Shown here: positions 8,816 to 18,947 of the stretch, piece after piece | Position numbering within the stretch: the stretch's first letter is position 1 | How the letters are laid out: the number at the start of each line of letters is the position of its first letter | Source: Hirschia sp964342355 | GTDB taxonomy: Bacteria > Pseudomonadota > Alphaproteobacteria > Caulobacterales > Hyphomonadaceae | Direction: 5' to 3' | NCBI GenBank assembly: GCA_964342355.1 | Contig: CAYFFG010000003.1 | Location: 186,001 to 250,000, forward strand | DNA length: 64,000 nucleotides | Position numbers and translations under genes: made by a program | Notes under the pieces: generated by a model | The model's database searches: none | Seen by the model: only the letters and a program-made list of their open reading frames with translations | Told to the model about the DNA's origin: nothing

Positions 8816-10420
8816 TCAGGATTCCGACAAAGCCGGGATTCTGACCACAAACCTAGCGCCAGTTATATTACCGTTTTCCTTACAGTTTTCAGCAAACACC
8901 TCACCCCGGTGTGTTTCAACGATCTGTCGGACAATTGAAAGCCCCAGACCGGAATTGTTGCCAAAATCTGCGCCAACCGGACGATCTGAATAAAATCTGT
9001 CAAAGATGGTTTCCAGCTTGTCTGGCGGCACGCCGGGACCTTCATCCTCTATGACGATCCGCACAACGCCATCCTCGCGCAGCGCATGAATGGTCACATC
9101 CCCATCTGGCGGGGAAAATGATTTGGCGTTCTCCACCAGATTGCGAATGACCTGACTTAACGGCCCCTCCCGCCCTTTTACCCGCAAAGATTCGCGCGAG
9201 GCATGCAGTGACAGTTTGACATGCGGTTGGCCGTCTTTTCGCGTATCACGCCAGATATCCGTAAGGTCTTGCAGCAACCGCTCAATGTCGACAATCGTCG
9301 CTTTTTCCCGTGCGATTTCAGCTTCCAGGCGCGACGCGTTGGAAATGTCGGTAATCAAGCGATCAAGGCGCACCACATCTTTGGCGATTACTTCGCGCAT
9401 GCGTTCGCGCACTTTGGGATCTTCCACAGCGCTTGCGGTTTCCACTGCTGACCGAATAGAAGTAAGAGGGTTTTTCAACTCATGCGCCACATCGGCGGCA
9501 AAGCGCTCGTTCAACTGGATCCGGTCCCGCAAAGCCGCCGTCATGGCTTCCAGCGCCATCGCCAGATCCCCAATTTCGTCTTTTCGCTTTGACAAAGCCG
9601 GCATATCCAGGCGCTCGGCCTGTCCGGTCCGCACCCGGTCAGCTGCAAGCGAAAGTCTCCGCAATGGGCGGGCAATCCCGACCGTCAACAAAGCGGACGT
9701 AATGAGCGACACCAGCACCGCCACGCCGATAACAGGGGCAAGCGCCGCACGCTCTGCGCGGATAATCGCCTGAACGTCGCTTGCCTCCACGGTCAGCACA
9801 CCAACCACGGCAGAGACATATTGCACGGGTACCGAGACTGAAATCAGCCTGTCGCCATATTCTGAAAACCGCTGCGAAGCTGCAATATCGCCGGACATCG
9901 CGATCGCCAGTTCTTCCTGCAGGGTCTCCGCCTCATTATAGCGTGATGAACCATCCCCAAATCGATCGAAAAAGCCACTGACATTGCGCGAAATAGACAC
10001 TGCGATCTGATCAAACAGACTGGGCGCCTTTAGCTCCGGCAGATCATTTGTGACAATACGGTCCGTTAAAAGGAAACTGTCGGCGATCACATCGCCCTCA
10101 GGCGAATATAGCCGAACACGCGTATTGTCTGGGATTTGCAATCGCTTGATCAGCGCCCGCGCCAGCGCCCGATTAAGTTGTGGCTGGCTGTCACCAATCG
10201 TCAGAACGGATTCATAACCCAGCGCCTGGGATTCCAGCGATTCCGTACGCGCCTGCACCAGACCCGCCCGGATCTCATTGGCAAACAGCGTCCCTGCGAT
10301 CAGGATCAACAATCCCGCCAGGTTGGACGCAAGAATGAGGCGCGCAATCCGCGAGCGGAACAAGGACCGAATGGTCCGCCCCGCCGGCGGCAGGGCTCCA
10401 CGTAGTTGAGATAATTGCAT
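8816..10420 (-). CDS. chvG: ChvG/ExoS-type sensor histidine kinase
   Basis: A 534-residue inner-membrane kinase with TM segments at about 28-48 and 229-250 enclosing a periplasmic domain of about 180 residues. A HAMP linker (RPLRRLSLAADRVRTGQ), a DHp domain with phospho-acceptor His313 in VAHELKNPLTS, and a HATPase domain (NLVENAKSF, DEGPGVP, GLGLSIVRQIVE) follow. ChvG senses acid or envelope stress in Agrobacterium, Sinorhizobium (ExoS) and Caulobacter, and phosphorylates ChvI. It follows chvI by 65 bases on the same strand and precedes the PTS genes, as in many relatives. Confidence 0.92.
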   Translation of the reverse strand: MQLSQLRGALPPAGRTIRSLFRSRIARLILASNLAGLLILIAGTLFANEIRAGLVQARTESLESQALGYESVLTIGDSQPQLNRALARALIKRLQIPDNTRVRLYSPEGDVIADSFLLTDRIVTNDLPELKAPSLFDQIAVSISRNVSGFFDRFGDGSSRYNEAETLQEELAIAMSGDIAASQRFSEYGDRLISVSVPVQYVSAVVGVLTVEASDVQAIIRAERAALAPVIGVAVLVSLITSALLTVGIARPLRRLSLAADRVRTGQAERLDMPALSKRKDEIGDLAMALEAMTAALRDRIQLNERFAADVAHELKNPLTSIRSAVETASAVEDPKVRERMREVIAKDVVRLDRLITDISNASRLEAEIAREKATIVDIERLLQDLTDIWRDTRKDGQPHVKLSLHASRESLRVKGREGPLSQVIRNLVENAKSFSPPDGDVTIHALREDGVVRIVIEDEGPGVPPDKLETIFDRFYSDRPVGADFGNNSGLGLSIVRQIVETHRGEVFAENCKENGNITGARFVVRIPALSES

Positions 10421-10485
10421 CGCGCAGCCTCTTTAATGAACGCCGCCGACCCAGCTAACGCACGCTGGGCCGATCTGGTTCGCCA

Positions 10486-11178
10486 TCAGGCTTCTTTGTA
10501 GCGATATCCAACGCCGTACAAGGTCTCAATGGAGTCAAACTCATCATCAAGGTCGCGGAATTTCTTGCGCAAGCGCTTGATGTGGCTGTCAATCGTGCGG
10601 TCATCTACATAGACCTGATCGTCATACGCAGCGTCCATCAACTGGTCGCGGCTTTTGACATATCCCGGACGTGTCGCCAGCGCCTGCAGGATCAAAAACT
10701 CTGTCACTGTCAGGCGAACAACTTCACCTTTCCAGGTACAGGCGTGGCGGTTCGGGTCGAGTGTCAGCGATCCGCGCACAATCGGCTTCTGGTCGCCCTC
10801 TTCCGTACCAGCCGCTCCGCGCGACCGGCGCAAAACCGCCTTCACACGCTCAGCAAGCAAACGCATGGAGCATGGCTTGCGGATGAAATCGTCAGCGCCG
10901 ATGTTAAAACCGACAACCTCGTCGATTTCGTCATCTTTGGACGTCAGGAAGATAGCCGGCAAATTGGATGTCTGGCGCAAACGGCGCAGCAATTCCATAC
11001 CGTCCATTTTCGGCATTTTTACATCCAGAATGGCAAGATCTGGTGGGTTTTCAGCCAGGCCCTGCAATGCGGCGGCGCCATCGTGATAGGCGCGGATGGT
11101 GTAGCCCTCGGCTTCAAAAAACGCTTTGAGGCTCTCTACAATGTTTTCGTCGTCGTCGACCAACGCAATCGTGGTCAT
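10486..11178 (-). CDS. chvI: ChvI-type OmpR-family response regulator
   Basis: A 230-residue regulator: receiver domain with acidic pocket DDDEN, phospho-acceptor Asp52 in AILDVKMPKMDG, Thr/Ser in FLTSKDD and Lys in FIRKPC; then a winged-helix DNA-binding domain (TVTEFLILQALATRPG, DDRTIDSHIKRLRKKF, ETLYGVGYRYKE). It pairs with the adjacent chvG kinase. First gene of the leftward cluster chvI-chvG-EIIA-ptsH. Confidence 0.94.
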   Translation of the reverse strand: MTTIALVDDDENIVESLKAFFEAEGYTIRAYHDGAAALQGLAENPPDLAILDVKMPKMDGMELLRRLRQTSNLPAIFLTSKDDEIDEVVGFNIGADDFIRKPCSMRLLAERVKAVLRRSRGAAGTEEGDQKPIVRGSLTLDPNRHACTWKGEVVRLTVTEFLILQALATRPGYVKSRDQLMDAAYDDQVYVDDRTIDSHIKRLRKKFRDLDDEFDSIETLYGVGYRYKEA

Positions 11179-11351
11179 GGATGTCCCCTCATATCGGTGG
11201 TGCGTCGCGGAAAACCGCGCTTGTTTTCAAGGCGCAATATAACCAAGGCGCAAATTAGGCCAAGCTTTGGCTTTCGAGCGTCAGATTAGGACGATTTGCG
11301 TCAAAAACACCAGCCACGAGAAAATGAAAGCTCAGATACATTGCTGAGGCG

Positions 11352-12563
11352 CTAAACCAGCGCTCCGAACATAAGCACGATAGAAGATAAAAACCCCGCA
11401 ATCGGGATCAAGTATGATCGCATACGCGATCCAGCTCCTGCGCCTTCTTTACGGATGAGCTGAATAAGCGCCAACTGCACAAACGCGAAAACCGCCAGCA
11501 CAATCACGCCAGTCAGCTCCGCCAGCTGCTCTAATGGCAATAAAACTGCGAACCCATAAACCGCCGCCCCACACAACAGTACTGAAAATGCTGGCGTGCC
11601 TGTTTGAGACCAAACTTTGGAAAACAGCTGTGGCGCGCCGCCATCCTTGGCCAACCCGTACAACAGGCGCGACACCATATTGATCTGGATAATCACGCCA
11701 TTACCGATAGACGCTAACGCCATCGCCGTCATGACAGCAGGCGGCAAGATGCCTTGCGATCGCGCCACATCTGCTAGCGGCTCATCCGATGCGCCAAGTT
11801 CTTCTATCGGCACAGACATCACAGCGACGGCGCACACGCCAAGATAAAGCACAAGGCTCACAACAAACGCCAAAATCAGCGCGCGTGGCAAAACCTTTGG
11901 CGCGTCTTTGACCTCTTCCGCCATGTTGACGACATCTTCAAAGCCAATGAATGCGAAAAACGCCAGCACAGCTGAGGCGCCCAGCGAGAAGACCAATCCT
12001 TCCGGCGGCGTTGCGGCGAGCATCCAGCCAGGATAGCTGATCGCTTCGCCTGCGCCTGCTCCAAAGATCAACAAGAGCAATCCCACTTCAATCAACGTGA
12101 TAAAAATCACCACGCCTGTCGACATAGATACGCCGCCAACCGCCAGCGCCACGCTCACAAGGCCGAGTACGCCCTTGACCATCCACGCCGGAGATATCGC
12201 AACTGCCTGAAAATACCCTGCAAACGCCGATAGCAGCGTTGCTGCAGAAACACTCCCCGACAGCGCAACACCAAGCGCAACGATCCGCATGAGCGTTTTG
12301 CTTTTAAATGCGGCAAACACATAGGCTGCTTCACCGCCTGCTTTGGGTAAGCGTTTGACCAACTGCCCATAAGAAAGCGCTGCAAAGAGAGCCGGAATAC
12401 CGGCGATCACAAACGCTAACGGCGCATAAACGCCCGCTCGCGCAGTTATCGCGCCAATCGTTGCGAATATCCCCGCCCCGATAATCCCGCCAAGGCCGTA
12501 AAAAGTGATGCCCCAAAACCCGATGACGCGTTTCAGGTCAGCCGACTGTCGGTCATTCCCCAT
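11352..12563 (-). CDS. APC-family amino acid permease
   Basis: A 403-residue inner-membrane protein with about 11-12 hydrophobic segments. The TM1 motif FYGLGGIIGAGIFATIG and the TM6 stretch AFFAFIGFEDVVNMAEE are typical of the APC superfamily (amino acid-polyamine-organocation). Substrate is not readable from sequence; the FEDVVNMAEEVKDAP segment resembles permeases for neutral or cationic amino acids. The C-terminus ends soon after the last TM. No operon partner. Confidence 0.85.
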   Translation of the reverse strand: MGNDRQSADLKRVIGFWGITFYGLGGIIGAGIFATIGAITARAGVYAPLAFVIAGIPALFAALSYGQLVKRLPKAGGEAAYVFAAFKSKTLMRIVALGVALSGSVSAATLLSAFAGYFQAVAISPAWMVKGVLGLVSVALAVGGVSMSTGVVIFITLIEVGLLLLIFGAGAGEAISYPGWMLAATPPEGLVFSLGASAVLAFFAFIGFEDVVNMAEEVKDAPKVLPRALILAFVVSLVLYLGVCAVAVMSVPIEELGASDEPLADVARSQGILPPAVMTAMALASIGNGVIIQINMVSRLLYGLAKDGGAPQLFSKVWSQTGTPAFSVLLCGAAVYGFAVLLPLEQLAELTGVIVLAVFAFVQLALIQLIRKEGAGAGSRMRSYLIPIAGFLSSIVLMFGALV

Positions 12564-12761
12564 TTGAAAAATTCCCCACTTTGCATTTCAGCTCTCGGAC
12601 AGGGCTGAGGACGCTCACCTTACAAAACAGGGCGGACTTACCTTTGACAATTCATCAATTCAATTTTTCCACCCCCAATAGCCCTTGTTTCCTGTTTTCT
12701 CTGCGTGCTTTAACATGTGCGCACGGAGAAGGACCATGATATCGCTGATGGGGAAGTGAAG

Positions 12762-13178
12762 ATGAACATCGCTGAGATTCATGAAGTGTTGGGCGAGAAC
12801 CGCGCGCTGATCGCCAGCACGTGGGAATATTTCGTGACGGTGCACTTATCGCTCTTTGGCCTGATGTTTCTTATCAACCCCCAACGCATCACAGTTATTT
12901 CTAGGGTGATCATGCTAGCGGCTTATTGCGGCTTCATGTTCATCAACTATCGCGCCCAGGTGGACAATTACGCCTATGCGCTGGAACTCATTCGGATCGG
13001 CACGGAGGCTGAACTTGCAATTGACGTCAATTCGCGGGTGATTTCCAAAGTGTTCAAGCCCGGCTGGCTGATCGAGTTTTTGCCGCTAATCTACGGTGTG
13101 GCGGCAGCTTTAGGCGGTCTCCTGATCCTGACACCACATAAACATGCGATCATAATTGAAACCAAAGAGACCCTGTAA
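12762..13178 (+). CDS. Small integral membrane protein, hypothetical
   Basis: A 138-residue protein from the ATG at 12762, which has GGGGAAG upstream; an in-frame GTG at 12717 is less likely. Three hydrophobic segments (about 24-42, 48-68, 105-126) surround a hydrophilic middle portion, RAQVDNYAYALELIRIGTEAELA. Not recognised as a named family. It is divergent from the permease and convergent with polA. Confidence 0.65.
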   Translation: MNIAEIHEVLGENRALIASTWEYFVTVHLSLFGLMFLINPQRITVISRVIMLAAYCGFMFINYRAQVDNYAYALELIRIGTEAELAIDVNSRVISKVFKPGWLIEFLPLIYGVAAALGGLLILTPHKHAIIIETKETL

Positions 13179-13266
13179 TCGCACCAGAACAAGTCCCGCA
13201 CACCACCCGGATCGACACCCGAACACCGACCAGGACACCACCCGTAGTTTTGACCCTGATTTTTAG

Positions 13267-16080
13267 CTAGTGCGCCAGCGCCCAGCTGTGCGCAACTTTT
13301 GCCTCCACCACCAGCGGGACAGACAAATCCATCACTGGGCGCGTGGCGTTTTCCATCACTGATTTAACAACGTCCATCGTCTTTTCCGCCTCAGATTCTG
13401 GCGCTTCAAAGATGAGTTCGTCATGCACCTGTAACAACATGCGCGCTCTTAAATCCGCCGCTTCCAGAGCAGACGGAATACGGATCATGGCGCGCTTGAT
13501 GATGTCGGCGGCTGAGCCCTGCAATGGCGCGTTAATCGCCTGACGTTCGGCAAATGCGCGCTCTGCGCCATTCTTGGATTTTACGCCCTGAACCCAGACT
13601 TTACGGCCAAACGCTGTTTCCACATACAGGTTGTCGCGCGCAAACGACTTCATCTCGTCCATGTATTTTTTGATGCCGGGGAATTTGGCGTTGTAGGCCT
13701 TGATATAGTCCGAGGCTTCTGAGCGTGGGATCGACAATTGACGCGCCAGACCAAATGCGGAAATGCCATAAATAATCCCGAAATTGATCGCCTTGGCTTT
13801 GCGCCGCACCATTGGGTCCATGCCCTCAATGGGGGTGTCAAACATTTCGCTCGCCGTCATGGCATGAATATCAAGGTCGTTATTAAACGCATCGCGCAAC
13901 GCGTCGATATTGCCGATATGCGCTAACAAACGCAGTTCAATCTGCGAGTAATCCGCCGCTATCAACACGTTTCCTGGTTCGGAAATGAAGGCTTCGCGGA
14001 TCTTTCGCCCCTCTTCGGTGCGGATCGGAATATTCTGTAAATTCGGGTCTGTAGAGGATAAACGACCCGTCTGCGCACCTGTCAGATTGAAGGACGTATG
14101 CACCCGGCCCGTATCTTTATTTATGCTCCCCCCTAATGCGTCGGTGTATGTTGATTTGAGTTTGGAGAGCATTCGCCAGTTTAAAATCACACGGGGTAAT
14201 TCATGACCTTCCGCCGCCAGGTCTTCCAATGTGTCTGCGCCCGTCGACCATGCGCCAGTCTTGGTTTTCTTTCCGCCGGGCAACTCCATCTCGCCAAACA
14301 GAATATCGCCAAGTTGTTTGGGACTGCCCAGATTAAATTCGCGGCCCGCCAACTGGTAGGCTTCATCTTCATATTGCGCCATACGCTGCGCAAAATCGCC
14401 CGACATGCGCGACAGTGTTTCGCGATCGACGAACACACCCGCCTGCTCCATCGCCGCCACAATATCCACCATGGGGCGCTCAATCGTCTCATAAAGCGTC
14501 GCTACCTTTTCCGCCGACAGGCGCGGTTTAAGGACATGCCACAGACGCAAGGTCACATCAGCGTCTTCAGCCGCATATTTGGTCGCTTCCGGCAGCGCGA
14601 CCTCAGCAAAGGAGATCTGTTTCTTGCCCGTTCCGGCGACATCTTTAAACGCAATCGGCTTGTGGCCGAAATGCAGCTCAGACAATTCGTCCATGCCGTG
14701 CCCATGCTTGCCGGCCTCAAGACAGGCGGACAACAACATGGTGTCGTCCACAGGGTGCGGACAAATCCCATAACGTTCGAACACATTGATATCGTATTTG
14801 AAATTCTGGCCGACCTTCAAAACCGCTGGATCTTCCAGCATAGGTTTTAAAATCGCGACCGCCTCTTCCATGGGAATTTGTTCTGGCGTGTCGTTTGACA
14901 GCAGATCACCCCCGCCATGACCCAGCGGGATATAGCAAGCCTCATTTGGACCGACAGCCAGCGATACCCCAACCATCTTGGCCGAGATCGCATTCAGACT
15001 GTCTGTCTCGGTATCAACACCGACAACACCAGCCAGCGTTGCGCGCTCAACCCATGTCTTCAGTTCGTCTGTAGAAGTGACCGTTTGATATAGATCCAGA
15101 TCAAAGGCGGCAGATGCGCCATCAGACATAACTGGCGCTGACGATGCGCCATCCACTTCGATGACTGCTGAGGCATCCCCCTCGCCTAATTTCTCCACCA
15201 CACGTTTGGTGATGGTGCGAAACTCCATCTTCTCCAGGAAAGGCAGGAGTTCATCCAGAGATGGGTCCGTCACACCAAATTCTTCGATTGGAGTCGGCGT
15301 CGGGCATTCATGATCCAGCGTCACCAATTGTTTGGAAATGCGCGCATCTTCCGCAAACTCGATCAGGTTCTCGCGGCGTTTGTTTTGTTTAATCTCTCCA
15401 GCCCGCGCCAGCAGGGTTTCAAGGTCCCCATATTCGTTGATGAGTTGCGCAGCCGTCTTGACGCCAATCCCCGGAACGCCCGGCACATTGTCCACACTAT
15501 CCCCTGCCAGCGCCTGCACGTCTGTCACCTTGTCCGGCGTCACGCCAAACTTTTCCATGACTTCATCAAAAGACAAACGCCTGTCTTTCATCGTGTCCAT
15601 CATGGAGATCTTATCTGTGATAAGCTGCATCAGGTCTTTATCAGACGAGATAATCGTCACGCGCGCGCCTTTGGCCTCGGCCTGGCGCGCATAACAGGCG
15701 ATCAGATCGTCCGCTTCGTAGTTTTCAAGCTCAATCGCAGGTGTTCCAAACGCCACAGCAGCTTCGCGCACCAGAGGAAATTGCGGCACCAGGTCTTCCG
15801 GCGGCGGCGGCCGCTGGGCTTTGTAGCGCGCGTCAATTTCGTTTCGGAATGTCTTGCCGGACGCATCAAATATACAGGCAAAATGTGTTGGCTTATCCTT
15901 GCCTTTCACATCCTCCAGCAGCTTGAACAGCATGTTGCAAAAACCCGACACCGCGCCCACAGGCAAACCGTCCGACTTTCGCGTCAAAGCAGGCAAAGCG
16001 TGAAACGCCCGGAAGATGTAACCAGAGGCATCCACCAGATAGAGATGGCTGTCTTCATCAAGTGGGCGATTAACAGGCAT
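13267..16080 (-). CDS. polA: DNA polymerase I
   Basis: A 937-residue DNA polymerase I for Okazaki-fragment maturation and repair. Domain order: 5'-3' nuclease (about 10-300, with AGDSVDNVPGVPGIGVKTAAQL), 3'-5' exonuclease (about 330-530, with VVGVDTETDS and YAAEDADVTLRLW keeping the acidic metal ligands) and polymerase (about 550-937). Polymerase motifs are intact: QTGRLSSTDPNLQNIPIR, motif A DYSQIELRLLAHI, the O helix RRKAKAINFGIIYGISAFG, and motif C LLQVHDELIFEAP. The proofreading domain appears active. Monocistronic. Confidence 0.98.
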   Translation of the reverse strand: MPVNRPLDEDSHLYLVDASGYIFRAFHALPALTRKSDGLPVGAVSGFCNMLFKLLEDVKGKDKPTHFACIFDASGKTFRNEIDARYKAQRPPPPEDLVPQFPLVREAAVAFGTPAIELENYEADDLIACYARQAEAKGARVTIISSDKDLMQLITDKISMMDTMKDRRLSFDEVMEKFGVTPDKVTDVQALAGDSVDNVPGVPGIGVKTAAQLINEYGDLETLLARAGEIKQNKRRENLIEFAEDARISKQLVTLDHECPTPTPIEEFGVTDPSLDELLPFLEKMEFRTITKRVVEKLGEGDASAVIEVDGASSAPVMSDGASAAFDLDLYQTVTSTDELKTWVERATLAGVVGVDTETDSLNAISAKMVGVSLAVGPNEACYIPLGHGGGDLLSNDTPEQIPMEEAVAILKPMLEDPAVLKVGQNFKYDINVFERYGICPHPVDDTMLLSACLEAGKHGHGMDELSELHFGHKPIAFKDVAGTGKKQISFAEVALPEATKYAAEDADVTLRLWHVLKPRLSAEKVATLYETIERPMVDIVAAMEQAGVFVDRETLSRMSGDFAQRMAQYEDEAYQLAGREFNLGSPKQLGDILFGEMELPGGKKTKTGAWSTGADTLEDLAAEGHELPRVILNWRMLSKLKSTYTDALGGSINKDTGRVHTSFNLTGAQTGRLSSTDPNLQNIPIRTEEGRKIREAFISEPGNVLIAADYSQIELRLLAHIGNIDALRDAFNNDLDIHAMTASEMFDTPIEGMDPMVRRKAKAINFGIIYGISAFGLARQLSIPRSEASDYIKAYNAKFPGIKKYMDEMKSFARDNLYVETAFGRKVWVQGVKSKNGAERAFAERQAINAPLQGSAADIIKRAMIRIPSALEAADLRARMLLQVHDELIFEAPESEAEKTMDVVKSVMENATRPVMDLSVPLVVEAKVAHSWALAH

Positions 16081-16293
16081 GGGCGTGATTCCTTTTCCAA
16101 CGCCGTCAGGATTAACAGGCGCGACAGGAATGAAAAGGAAAAGCTAATCCGACACGCCGCGCGTTGCGGCTATTGTGTCACGCAACCGACCTTCTCATCA
16201 TTCCTCTCTTGAGAGGCAGATAAAGATTGGTGTAGTGATCTATCATCATAACATTGCCGCAGCGTGAGGGCGTTTTCGGCGGGGAGGATAATC

Positions 16294-17970
16294 ATGATCA
16301 AGAATCTACTGGCAGGCGCCGCCTGTCTGTCTTTGTTTGCATGTGTGACCACCACACAGGCGCCACCAGTTCAGGCTGACGCCGAGCCAGTCGCCGCACA
16401 AACTAAAACCGAAACACTGGCTGAAAGTCAGATGCCGAAAGTGACGCCAATCGTCGAAACTGTCGCCGGAAAGGTCCAGGGCGTCATGGACGATGACATT
16501 ATGGCGTTCAAAGGCGTGCGATATGCTGCGCCTCCTGTGGGCGATCTTCGTTTCAAACCCACACAACCTGCTGAAGCATACAAGGGCGTACAGGATGCGA
16601 CTGCGTTAGGCGCACCATGTATTCAGATGTATTCGCCAACTGGTCCGGTCGAAACCGACCAGACACGTCGCATGCAGACCATGTTCCCAACGTCCACCGA
16701 AGCGAAGACAGACAATGAAGACTGTCTCTTCCTGAACGTGTGGACGCCGTCCGTTGAAGGCGAAAAGCGCCCGGTCATGGTATGGTTCCACGGCGGCGGC
16801 TACGCTTATGGCTCCGGCGGCTGGCCTGCCTATGACGGGAAGTCCCTTTCGGAAAAAGGCGATGTTGTTGTCGTTACAGTCAACCACCGTCTGAATGTCA
16901 TGGGCTATTTGAAACTCGACGAGGTCTTCGGCGAAGACTTCAAAGGATCAGGCAACGCAGGCAATCTCGATCTCGTTGAGTCACTGAAATGGGTCAACGC
17001 CAACATCGAAGCGTTTGGCGGCGACCCAGGCAACGTCACCATCATGGGTGAAAGCGGCGGTGGTTCGAAAGTCAGCCACATGCTGGCCACGCCGGCCGCT
17101 GACGGGCTTTTCCACAAAGCTGTCATCCAATCGGGGCCAGGCGTTCGCTCCTCCGAACCAGAAATTGCCGATGAGCTTGCAAAAGACATTCTGGCCGAAG
17201 CAGGCATCGAAACAATCGATGACCTGAAAACCAAATCGCCTGATGAACTTCTGGACGCGGTGCGACGCGCCAATCGGTCTGGCGGCGGTTTAGGCGGCGG
17301 TCGTAGTCTTGGTCCTGTGCGAGACGGCGTTGTTACCGAGAACCACCCTTTTATTCCAACAGCGCCAGAACAGTCCAAAGACATCCCGGTCATGATCGGG
17401 TGGAACAAAGACGAAATGACAATCTTCCTCGCCAGCCAGCCATGGTATGGGAAGATTGATTTCGAGGCGCTGGACAAGATGTCCCCAATGCTTGGCGAAA
17501 ATGCAAAGGAACTGGTCGCTCATTACCGAGAAGTCGAACCTGATTATTCCGCAACACACGTCGCAGTCCGCGCAATGGGCGCGCGCTTCATCCAGGGAAG
17601 CTATGTTCTGGCAAAAGCCAAAGCCGCTCAACAGGGTGCGCCTGTCTACATGTACTGGCTGACACAGGAAACACCTGTTGTCGGCGGATCGCTCAAAACA
17701 CCGCACACGCTGGACATCCCATATATGTTCAGCAATGTGCATCTCTCCCGCCCGTTGGTCGGCACAGGCGAAGAGCCTCAGATTATGGCTGATATGATGA
17801 GCGATGCCTGGATCAGCTTTGCCAAGACAGGCACGCCGTCAAGCGAACTGCTGCCAGAATGGCCTGCGTTCACCGCAGACGACATGAAAGCTATGAAGCT
17901 CGACATTGAGCCTGAAGTCGTCACCGCACCTGAAGGTGACATGGTCAAAATCCTGGAACAGGCTGAATAA
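16294..17970 (+). CDS. Lipoprotein type-B carboxylesterase
   Basis: A 558-residue alpha/beta-hydrolase of the carboxylesterase/para-nitrobenzyl esterase family. The start at 16294 follows GGGGAGGA. A signal peptide with lipobox LFAC (about residue 18) predicts a lipid-anchored, exported enzyme. The oxyanion loop VWFHGGGYAYGSGG and nucleophile elbow GESGGGSK (the usual GESAGG with Gly for Ala) are clear; the catalytic His is probably in LKTPHTLDIPYMF. Substrate unknown; an ester of environmental origin is plausible. A strong terminator follows at 17993. Confidence 0.88.
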   Translation: MIKNLLAGAACLSLFACVTTTQAPPVQADAEPVAAQTKTETLAESQMPKVTPIVETVAGKVQGVMDDDIMAFKGVRYAAPPVGDLRFKPTQPAEAYKGVQDATALGAPCIQMYSPTGPVETDQTRRMQTMFPTSTEAKTDNEDCLFLNVWTPSVEGEKRPVMVWFHGGGYAYGSGGWPAYDGKSLSEKGDVVVVTVNHRLNVMGYLKLDEVFGEDFKGSGNAGNLDLVESLKWVNANIEAFGGDPGNVTIMGESGGGSKVSHMLATPAADGLFHKAVIQSGPGVRSSEPEIADELAKDILAEAGIETIDDLKTKSPDELLDAVRRANRSGGGLGGGRSLGPVRDGVVTENHPFIPTAPEQSKDIPVMIGWNKDEMTIFLASQPWYGKIDFEALDKMSPMLGENAKELVAHYREVEPDYSATHVAVRAMGARFIQGSYVLAKAKAAQQGAPVYMYWLTQETPVVGGSLKTPHTLDIPYMFSNVHLSRPLVGTGEEPQIMADMMSDAWISFAKTGTPSSELLPEWPAFTADDMKAMKLDIEPEVVTAPEGDMVKILEQAE

Positions 17971-17992
17971 CAAATCAGCTCATCACCAAAAG

Positions 17993-18022
17993 AAACGGCG
18001 ACGCGTTTGCGTCGCCGTTTTT
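17993..18022 (+). terminator. Rho-independent terminator of the carboxylesterase gene
   Basis: AAACGGCGACGC and GCGTCGCCGTTT form a perfect 12-base-pair stem with a GTTT loop, followed by TTG. The A-rich 5' flank would also let it work for the MarR gene on the opposite strand. Confidence 0.85.
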
Positions 18023-18044
18023 GTTATCTAAGAATACAGTCGAA

Positions 18045-18512
18045 TTACTGCTCGAGTTTTTTATGTAATTCGCACGTCGCTTCCAGCGTGATCGCTTCGA
18101 GCTCACGCAAAAAAGCAATCCCCTGATCAACTTTTTCATCGCCCATACGCGCCCTAATTTCCGCGCCAGCCTTCGCCCATTCGACATCCGCTTTACTGGC
18201 CAGGTCATGACCTTCTTTGGTCAAGGTCACCTGCTTTCCAGCACGTCCACGACCTCCTAAAGATTCAACAAGGCCGCGCTTTTCCAACAGGTTAAGATTG
18301 CGCGTTAGAGTAGAGTCATCAAGCGTAAGCAATTCACTGATTGCAGAAATGCTTTGCCCAGGGCGCGTATCAATCGCCGCCAGCAACCCAAATTGCGGCA
18401 GGCTCAGATCATATTTTTTCAGGGCTAAATTAAAATATGAAGTCACAGCTCGACTAGCTCGACGTGTCGCATAACCGGGACATGTGAATCCAAATTCTTT
18501 CTTATCGCCCAT
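18045..18512 (-). CDS. MarR-family transcriptional regulator
   Basis: A 155-residue winged-helix regulator. LSLPQFGLLAAIDTRPGQSI and SELLTLDDSTLTRNLNLLEK form the recognition helix region, followed by the wing LGGRGRAGKQVTLTKEG. MarR proteins bind palindromes as dimers and usually respond to small aromatic or oxidative ligands. A 20-base inverted repeat lies 38 bases upstream (18551-18570), between this gene and the divergent small exported protein gene, and is the likely operator. Confidence 0.85.
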   Translation of the reverse strand: MGDKKEFGFTCPGYATRRASRAVTSYFNLALKKYDLSLPQFGLLAAIDTRPGQSISAISELLTLDDSTLTRNLNLLEKRGLVESLGGRGRAGKQVTLTKEGHDLASKADVEWAKAGAEIRARMGDEKVDQGIAFLRELEAITLEATCELHKKLEQ

Positions 18513-18550
18513 AATATTCCTGTATATGCAATATTTCTTGCAATTACCTC

Positions 18551-18570
18551 AATCCTGCATGTACAGGATT
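18551..18570. promoter_or_regulatory. Inverted repeat, candidate MarR operator
   Basis: AATCCTG-CATGTA-CAGGATT: 7-base perfect arms around a 6-base centre, in the 98-base gap between the divergent MarR gene and the exported-protein gene. Position and symmetry fit autoregulation and control of the neighbour. A similar half-site, TCCTGTATATGCA, occurs at about 18517. Confidence 0.5.
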
Positions 18571-18610
18571 AAAAGGTTCTGAATGCCTAAAGTATGTTAG
18601 GAAAAATTAA

Positions 18611-18910
18611 ATGCAAACCAAGTCTGTAATTTCTCTAGTCACGCTTTGTTGTGCAATGGCTGCCGCCCTCCCTGCGAACGCTGACGTTTCTCTCAGCAAA
18701 TCGTTCTCGTTGTGCAAGGCGGCTGTCTTAACTCAGGTTGAACCTGAGCCGAAAAAAGCGTCTGTCCTGCGCCGCACGGCGCGTTCCAGCGACGACCTCG
18801 TCCGCGTTGACATCAAAGCCAAATACGCAACCAGTGAAACACGTCGCGGCGTATGCGAAGTCAACCGCGAAACCGGCGACACATCCATCACGTTGGAAGA
18901 CGCTGAATAA
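18611..18910 (+). CDS. Small exported hypothetical protein
   Basis: A 99-residue product with a signal peptide (MQTKSVISLVTLCCAMAAAL, cleavage near PANA-DV). The mature part of about 75 residues has two cysteines (in SFSLCKAA and RGVCEVN) that could form a disulfide, and ends TSITLEDAE. No family recognised. Shares its control region with the divergent MarR gene and ends at a strong terminator. Confidence 0.65.
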   Translation: MQTKSVISLVTLCCAMAAALPANADVSLSKSFSLCKAAVLTQVEPEPKKASVLRRTARSSDDLVRVDIKAKYATSETRRGVCEVNRETGDTSITLEDAE

Positions 18911-18947
18911 GTTTACTTGCCTGTACTTTCCCAAATACAGCACCATT

